Below, in pieces: positions 59,535-64,000 of a DNA stretch of 64,000 nucleotides. The translations under genes and the position numbers were made by a program. The notes beneath the pieces were generated by a model. That model had not been told where the DNA came from. It ran no database searches and saw only the letters and a program-made list of their open reading frames with translations. The DNA is from an uncultured Alistipes sp. (lineage in GTDB: Bacteria > Bacteroidota > Bacteroidia > Bacteroidales > Rikenellaceae): positions 1 to 64,000 of the forward strand of contig URBK01000001.1 in the NCBI GenBank assembly GCA_900546065.1, read 5' to 3'. Numbering within the stretch: position 1 is the stretch's first letter; every line of letters begins with the position of its first letter.

Positions 59535-60905
59535 ATGCGCCATACTCTCAATCCGAGATATCTCGTCGCCGCGGCGGCCATATTCCTCTCTGCGGCCTGC
59601 GGCCCCGCAACATCCACACAGCCCGACATGGCGGCCGAGACTCCCGCATACCGTTGGGAGGATGATCTGCGGCAGCGTCTGGCCGTCGATTTCAGCGCCA
59701 CGGAGGAGCAGGTCACCGAATACATACGCCGCTACATTCCCGACCTTACGGCCGCGCAGATGCGCGCATGGGAGGCTTCGGGGGCGTTGGAGTGTATGGT
59801 TATCGACGGCACGCGGCACTACTTCCATGCCGCCGCGCGCAACCTCTTCCGCATCGACCCGCAGTGCCGGGCCATAAAGCAGGCGGCAGACGGCGTCGAA
59901 CACAGCAGCAGCGAGCGGGCAAACCTCAAAAACATTCCGGAGATTATATCCGCCGCCACCGACGACGCACCCATAGCCGCACCGAAGCGCATGCGCGTGA
60001 CCTATACGCTCACAGTCGCGGCGGATGCCGTGCCTGCGGGCGAGACCATACGCTGCTGGCTGCCCTATCCGCGGCGCGACGTAGCCCGCCAGAGCGACGT
60101 GCAGCTTCTGTCGACAAGCGAACAGAACTACACCATCGCCCCCGACGAGTGCCGCCACAGCACGCTCTACATGGAGCGGAAGGCCGTTGCGGGAGAGCCG
60201 GCGATCTTCAGCGAGACATTCGAATACACCTCCGCAGGCGAGCGGCATGACCTGCAGTCAATCGAGTCGCTCCCGTACGACACCACGTCGGCCATATACC
60301 GCGAGTACACATCCGAGCGCGAGCGTCACATACGCTTCACGCCGCGGTTGCGCGCCCTTGCCGCACGCATCGCAGGCGATGCCGCCACACCCGCGCAGAA
60401 GGCCGAACGGATCTTCCGATACATCTGCAAACACTATCCGTGGGCCTCGGCGCGCGAATACTCCACCATCGACAACATACCCGAATATGTGGTCGACAAC
60501 GGACACGGCGACTGCGGGCAGGTGAGCCTGCTCTTCATCACCCTCTGCCGCATAAGCGGCATACCGGCCCGATTCCAGAGCGGCTTCATGATGCACCCCG
60601 GGGCGTGGAACCTCCACGACTGGGCCGAGATATACATCGAGGGCACGGGATGGGTCCCCGTCGACCAGTCGTTCGGCATACCCGACTATGCGCGCAGCGA
60701 CGCCGAGCGCCGCTTCTTCCTTGGCGGCATCGACTCGTGGCGCATGGTAGTCAACAACGACTACGGCATGCCCCTCCACCCCGCCAAACGCTATCCCCGC
60801 AGCGAAACGGTCGATTTCCAGCGCGGCGAGGTCGAGTGGCGCGGCGGAAACCTCTACTTCACGCAGTGGAGCTACGACATGCAGATAGAGTATCTCGACA
60901 ACTGA
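59535..60905 (+). CDS. Transglutaminase-like lipoprotein
   Basis: 456 residues. A lipoprotein signal has lipobox LSAAC (Cys22). The transglutaminase core near the C-terminus has the full Cys-His-Asp triad: Cys327 in GHGDCGQVSLLF, His361 in NLHDWAEIYI and Asp377 in VPVDQSFG. Bacterial members are mostly cysteine peptidases, so peptide cleavage is more likely than crosslinking. Its place, 11 bases after the dipeptide epimerase and in one operon with the C40 peptidase, points to murein-peptide or dipeptide handling at the cell envelope. An N-terminal region of about 130 residues has no recognised domain. Confidence 0.85.
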   Translation: MRHTLNPRYLVAAAAIFLSAACGPATSTQPDMAAETPAYRWEDDLRQRLAVDFSATEEQVTEYIRRYIPDLTAAQMRAWEASGALECMVIDGTRHYFHAAARNLFRIDPQCRAIKQAADGVEHSSSERANLKNIPEIISAATDDAPIAAPKRMRVTYTLTVAADAVPAGETIRCWLPYPRRDVARQSDVQLLSTSEQNYTIAPDECRHSTLYMERKAVAGEPAIFSETFEYTSAGERHDLQSIESLPYDTTSAIYREYTSERERHIRFTPRLRALAARIAGDAATPAQKAERIFRYICKHYPWASAREYSTIDNIPEYVVDNGHGDCGQVSLLFITLCRISGIPARFQSGFMMHPGAWNLHDWAEIYIEGTGWVPVDQSFGIPDYARSDAERRFFLGGIDSWRMVVNNDYGMPLHPAKRYPRSETVDFQRGEVEWRGGNLYFTQWSYDMQIEYLDN

Positions 60906-60962
60906 CATTTATAAAACAGCAATTAAACCCGCACCGGCGGCGGCCGATTCGACAAAAATTCG

Positions 60963-60970
60963 TATCTTCG
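60963..60970 (+). promoter_or_regulatory. Probable -7 box of the PurF-like gene
   Basis: TATCTTCG, one mismatch from TAnnTTTG; it gives a leader of about 135 bases. Confidence 0.45.
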
Positions 60971-61112
60971 TGCACCGTTAGGCAGAGTTGTGGAGAGACC
61001 TCCGCCGAAGGGATTGTATCATCCCGGGATAATTGTTACTACATACATACTTAACCGCCGGCGCATCCGCCCCGTCAAGAAGAGGATGCCGCCGTACAAA
61101 ACATTTTCGTTT

Positions 61113-62534
61113 ATGTCAGGTTTTTTGGGCTGCATATCGCGCGACGAGTGCGTGAACGAAGTCTTCTACGGTACCGACTACCACTCGCATCTGGGTACCA
61201 AACGCGCCGGTATGGCTTTCGTCGCCAAAGGCAAATTCATGAGGTCGATCCACTCGCTCGAGGACGGATACTTCCGTAACAAGTTCGAGAGCGAACTGCC
61301 CAAGTTCGCCTCGGCGAATATGGGCATAGGCGTCATCTCCGACAGCGAGGCCCAACCAATAATCATCACCTCGCCGCTGGGCCGCTACGCCGTGGTTACC
61401 GTCGCCCGCATCGACAACATCGAGGAGCTCACGCACGAACTGCTCGCTCAGGGCAACCACTTCGCCGAACTCTCCGACTCGTCAATCAATGCGACCGAGC
61501 TGGTAGCCATACTCATCGGTCAGGGCAAGTCGCTCAAGGAGGGTATCGAACTGGTACAGCGCAAGGTCAAGGGTTCGTGCTCGATGCTCGTACTCACCGA
61601 CCGCGCCATATATGCCGCCCGCGACCGCTTCGGCCGCACCCCCATCACCATAGGCAAGAACGACAAAGGGTATATCTGCGCCAGCGAGAGTTCGAGTTTC
61701 GACAATCTGGGTTACAGTTTCGTGCGCGACCTCGGCCCGGGCGAGATCGTACAGCTCACGGCCGACGGCGTGCGTCAGGTGACGCCCCCGGGACGCCGCA
61801 AGCAGGTATGTTCGTTCCTGTGGGTCTACTACGGATACCCCTCGGCATGGTACGAGGGCGTCAACGTCGAGGACTGCCGCTACCGCTGCGGCGCCGCAAT
61901 GGCCAAACGCGACACAGACATCGAGCCCGACTTCGCCGCCGGTATCCCCGACTCGGGCGTCGGACACGCCATAGGCTACTCGAACGAGAAACGAATCCCG
62001 TACAAACGCCCGTTTGTCAAATATACCCCCACGTGGCCCCGCAGCTTCATGCCGCAGGACCAGAAACGGCGCGATCTGGTGGCCAAGATGAAGCTGCTGC
62101 CCAACAGCCGTTTCACACACGGCCAGAAGATAGTCTTCATGGATGACAGCATCGTGCGCGGCACGCAGCTCAAGGACAATGTCGTCAAGCTGCTCGACGC
62201 CGGCGTCAAGGAGATACACATGCGCATAGCCTGCCCGCCGCTGATCTTCCCCTGCCGCTTCCTCAACTTCTCGACCTCGCGCAGTACATACGACCTCTAC
62301 ACGCGCCGCGTCATACGCGACATGGAGGGTACGGAGGATATACCCGACTCGGTATTCGAGCAGTATGCCGACCCCGACAACCCCAAGCACAAGGAGATGG
62401 TCGAGATAATGTGCCGCCACCTGCAGCTCACCTCGCTCAAGTTCCAGCGTCTGGACGATCTGGTCGAGGCCATAGGCCTCCCGAAAGAGGATCTCTGCAC
62501 GCACTGCTGGGATAACAGCAGCTATGACGAGTAG
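61113..62534 (+). CDS. PurF-like amidophosphoribosyltransferase paralogue
   Basis: 473 residues. The N-terminus reads MSGFLGCISRDECV, so the Ntn-type nucleophile would be Cys7 after removal of a six-residue propeptide; classical PurF starts at its second residue. The glutaminase domain has GTDYHSHLGTKRAGMAF, and the phosphoribosyltransferase domain has the PRPP loop VFMDDSIVRGTQLKDNV near residue 345. It would transfer glutamine ammonia to PRPP in purine synthesis. Bacteroidetes commonly carry this form beside a standard PurF, and its separate role is unclear. The Met at 61086 is an alternative start. No other purine gene is near. Confidence 0.83.
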   Translation: MSGFLGCISRDECVNEVFYGTDYHSHLGTKRAGMAFVAKGKFMRSIHSLEDGYFRNKFESELPKFASANMGIGVISDSEAQPIIITSPLGRYAVVTVARIDNIEELTHELLAQGNHFAELSDSSINATELVAILIGQGKSLKEGIELVQRKVKGSCSMLVLTDRAIYAARDRFGRTPITIGKNDKGYICASESSSFDNLGYSFVRDLGPGEIVQLTADGVRQVTPPGRRKQVCSFLWVYYGYPSAWYEGVNVEDCRYRCGAAMAKRDTDIEPDFAAGIPDSGVGHAIGYSNEKRIPYKRPFVKYTPTWPRSFMPQDQKRRDLVAKMKLLPNSRFTHGQKIVFMDDSIVRGTQLKDNVVKLLDAGVKEIHMRIACPPLIFPCRFLNFSTSRSTYDLYTRRVIRDMEGTEDIPDSVFEQYADPDNPKHKEMVEIMCRHLQLTSLKFQRLDDLVEAIGLPKEDLCTHCWDNSSYDE

Positions 62535-62547
62535 CCGCGCAACGGAA

Positions 62548-62589
62548 ACACGGCGGGCCGCCCCTCAAGAAAAGGGCGGCCCGCTGTGT
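62548..62589. terminator. Long bidirectional hairpin between the PurF-like and TolB-like genes
   Basis: A 16-bp stem with one G-T pair (62548-62563 with 62574-62589) and a 10-base loop between convergent genes. Confidence 0.75.
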
Positions 62590-62625
62590 TTCAATACCGA
62601 TATGTCGGCGCGAATACCCGCATCA

Positions 62626-64000
62626 TCACTCCTGCATGCGGAACGATACCGTCACGGCCGGCTGCCGCTCTGCCGCCGAGACGATACGTCGCTCGGGGAC
62701 GGTGACGCGGCCGCGGACAAATTCCGGTATGTTATACGACTTCATGAAGGTACGGTAGAAGTCGGGATCGCGCTGCGGCAGCAGGAACGGCTTCGAGAGG
62801 GTGCCGTCATCAGATACGTGGGCCATGTAGACATGGGTATAGAGCCCGTCCACACGGCGGCTGTTGAAGAGGATCCAGCGGCTGTTGCTGCTCCACGAGT
62901 GGTAGCTCTCGGCCTCGGGGCTGTTCACAGCCGAGGTCTCCACCTCGCGGCCGCTGCGCAGGTCGATCATGCGCAGGTCGGCGTCGCGGTGCCATATAGA
63001 GAATGTACCGTAATCAGACAGCGCATACAGCATGAAGGCCCCGTCGGGCGAGACGCGCGGGAACGAGACGCTGCGCCCCGTCGTGCGGGCGTTGCAGAGT
63101 GTATCCACATCCCGTCCGAGACGTCCCGAGGCGGCATCGAAACCGATGCTGCAAAGGCTGTAACGCGCCTCTTTGTAGCGTGCGGGCATCTCGACCGAAT
63201 CGGCCGCACAGAAGTAGAGCTTGTCTCCTGCTGACGAAAACGAAGGGAAGGTCTCGAAGCGGTCGCCGCGCATAAGCTCCGGCACGGAGTAGAGCTCGTG
63301 ACGTTCGGTGTCGTAGACCACCACGTCCGAGGCGCTGTCGAAGACCTCCACACGGTTGCTCTCGTCGGGCAGCGTTATGAGTTTCGTCGCGTTGACCGAG
63401 AAGGCTATGTATCGTCCCGACGGGTGCCACGACGGATATACCGTCGAGGATATGGTGCTGTCGGTGGCCGTATTCAGACGCTCGATACGACCCTCGCGCA
63501 GAAGCATAGTTCCGGCATGCGTCTGCCGCATGTGGAAGAGCATCATGTCGGGATCCTGCGAACGGAAGGTGTGGCAATTTATACACCCGTACCCGGCCGA
63601 CGAAGTCTCTATAACAGGCTCTTCGCGGAATGTCTCCAGACAACGCTGGTATATCCCCATCTCGCCCCAAGTCTCATATCCGGGTTCGATAAGGCGATAC
63701 ACCATATATGGGTCTATCACATCCTCCGAGACGCGTATCACAAATGGGGCATAACGCCGCCACACGCCATCCCCGTCGCGGGCCTCGACCGTAACCGATA
63801 TATCAACGTCGGCGGCAACGGCCGCAGTGCACAGACGCCGCCAGCCTCGCTGCGGCAGACGGAACGCCCCGTCGCGTGTCGATACCGTGACACGCTCGGC
63901 ATCCGCCTCCAACCTCGCGCGGGCACGCCCCTCGAATCCGTCGAGACGGAAATTCAGCGGTGCGATATTCACCGGCACCGTGACACCGGCATAGTCGGGA
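62626..64000 (-). CDS. TolB-like (PD40) beta-propeller protein with a CxxCH haem motif, 5' part beyond the window
   Basis: The frame stays open to the right edge (reading PDYAGVT before the GTG at 63978), so the N-terminus, including any export signal, lies outside. At least 457 residues. A first beta-rich domain is followed by YGCINCHTF (CxxCH, about 63567-63585), a classic haem c attachment site. After it come four to six propeller blades of the WD40/PD40 type (YPSWHPSGRYIAFSV, FPSFSSAGDKLYFCA, FPRVSPDGAFMLYAL, YHSWSSNSRWILFNS). The protein should be periplasmic. It may be an electron-carrying or haem-linked beta-propeller, but the role is unknown. It converges on the PurF-like gene. Confidence 0.75.
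   Translation of the reverse strand, partial: PDYAGVTVPVNIAPLNFRLDGFEGRARARLEADAERVTVSTRDGAFRLPQRGWRRLCTAAVAADVDISVTVEARDGDGVWRRYAPFVIRVSEDVIDPYMVYRLIEPGYETWGEMGIYQRCLETFREEPVIETSSAGYGCINCHTFRSQDPDMMLFHMRQTHAGTMLLREGRIERLNTATDSTISSTVYPSWHPSGRYIAFSVNATKLITLPDESNRVEVFDSASDVVVYDTERHELYSVPELMRGDRFETFPSFSSAGDKLYFCAADSVEMPARYKEARYSLCSIGFDAASGRLGRDVDTLCNARTTGRSVSFPRVSPDGAFMLYALSDYGTFSIWHRDADLRMIDLRSGREVETSAVNSPEAESYHSWSSNSRWILFNSRRVDGLYTHVYMAHVSDDGTLSKPFLLPQRDPDFYRTFMKSYNIPEFVRGRVTVPERRIVSAAERQPAVTVSFRMQE

Overview
The window looks like chromosomal DNA from a Bacteroidetes bacterium, most likely an Alistipes-like (Rikenellaceae) gut anaerobe. The reasons are the GC-rich coding sequence with strong third-position bias; at least twenty -7 boxes of the Bacteroidetes form TAnnTTTG and almost no Shine-Dalgarno sequences; the tgt-lptF/G pair; the rpsF-rpsR-rplI block without ssb; an arginine decarboxylase plus carboxynorspermidine synthase polyamine route; and a futalosine-type menaquinone gene. 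The genus is inferred from protein resemblance; no 16S gene is present. Nearly all of the window is core genome. I see no prophage, insertion sequence, CRISPR array or integrase.

Layout. 0-3 kb (minus): mqnE (cut by the window edge), an LptF/LptG permease and tgt. 3.2-7.8 kb: rpsF-rpsR-rplI, thiL, a small lipoprotein, adk, then tRNA-Glu and rpsT, which may share one promoter. 7.9-17.4 kb: a phosphodiesterase-type lipoprotein, an EamA transporter, a PPC/DUF296 protein, rpsA, an MFS exporter behind a duplicated promoter block, a Gfo/Idh/MocA-like lipoprotein and a serine-type sulfatase. 17.5-26 kb: a membrane GT2 overlapping an ECF sigma factor, an LtaS-like membrane phosphotransferase overlapping a BtuF/BtuC/BtuD-type ABC importer, and a decayed GH43 gene with an in-frame amber codon. 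26-38 kb: upp, hflX, tonB, rlmN-rsmG, pncA, a 5'-nucleotidase-like gene divergent from a TGS-fused uridine kinase, and gcvP.

38-42 kb: slyD, then the most unusual locus. It holds a Ser/Thr-kinase-like protein with a WG-repeat tail, a von Willebrand A protein with a complete MIDAS, and a third protein with the same kinase-plus-WG layout in which the catalytic residues are lost. I read this as a candidate kinase / VWA / pseudokinase signalling module with no assigned function. 42-49 kb is housekeeping again: trxB, rnz, a SpoU methyltransferase, pdxA, thrS and infC.

49-52.6 kb: a LuxE-like acyl-protein synthetase, a NeuA-like cytidylyltransferase, a GT2 enzyme and a GT42/DUF115-like protein, a possible surface-glycan decoration group. 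52.7-56 kb: speA and carboxynorspermidine synthase, separated by 33-bp tandem repeats. 56-64 kb: a short-chain dehydrogenase; a likely murein-peptide recycling operon (NlpC/P60 endopeptidase, dipeptide epimerase, transglutaminase-like lipoprotein); a PurF-like amidotransferase; and, cut by the right edge, a TolB-like beta-propeller protein with a haem c motif.
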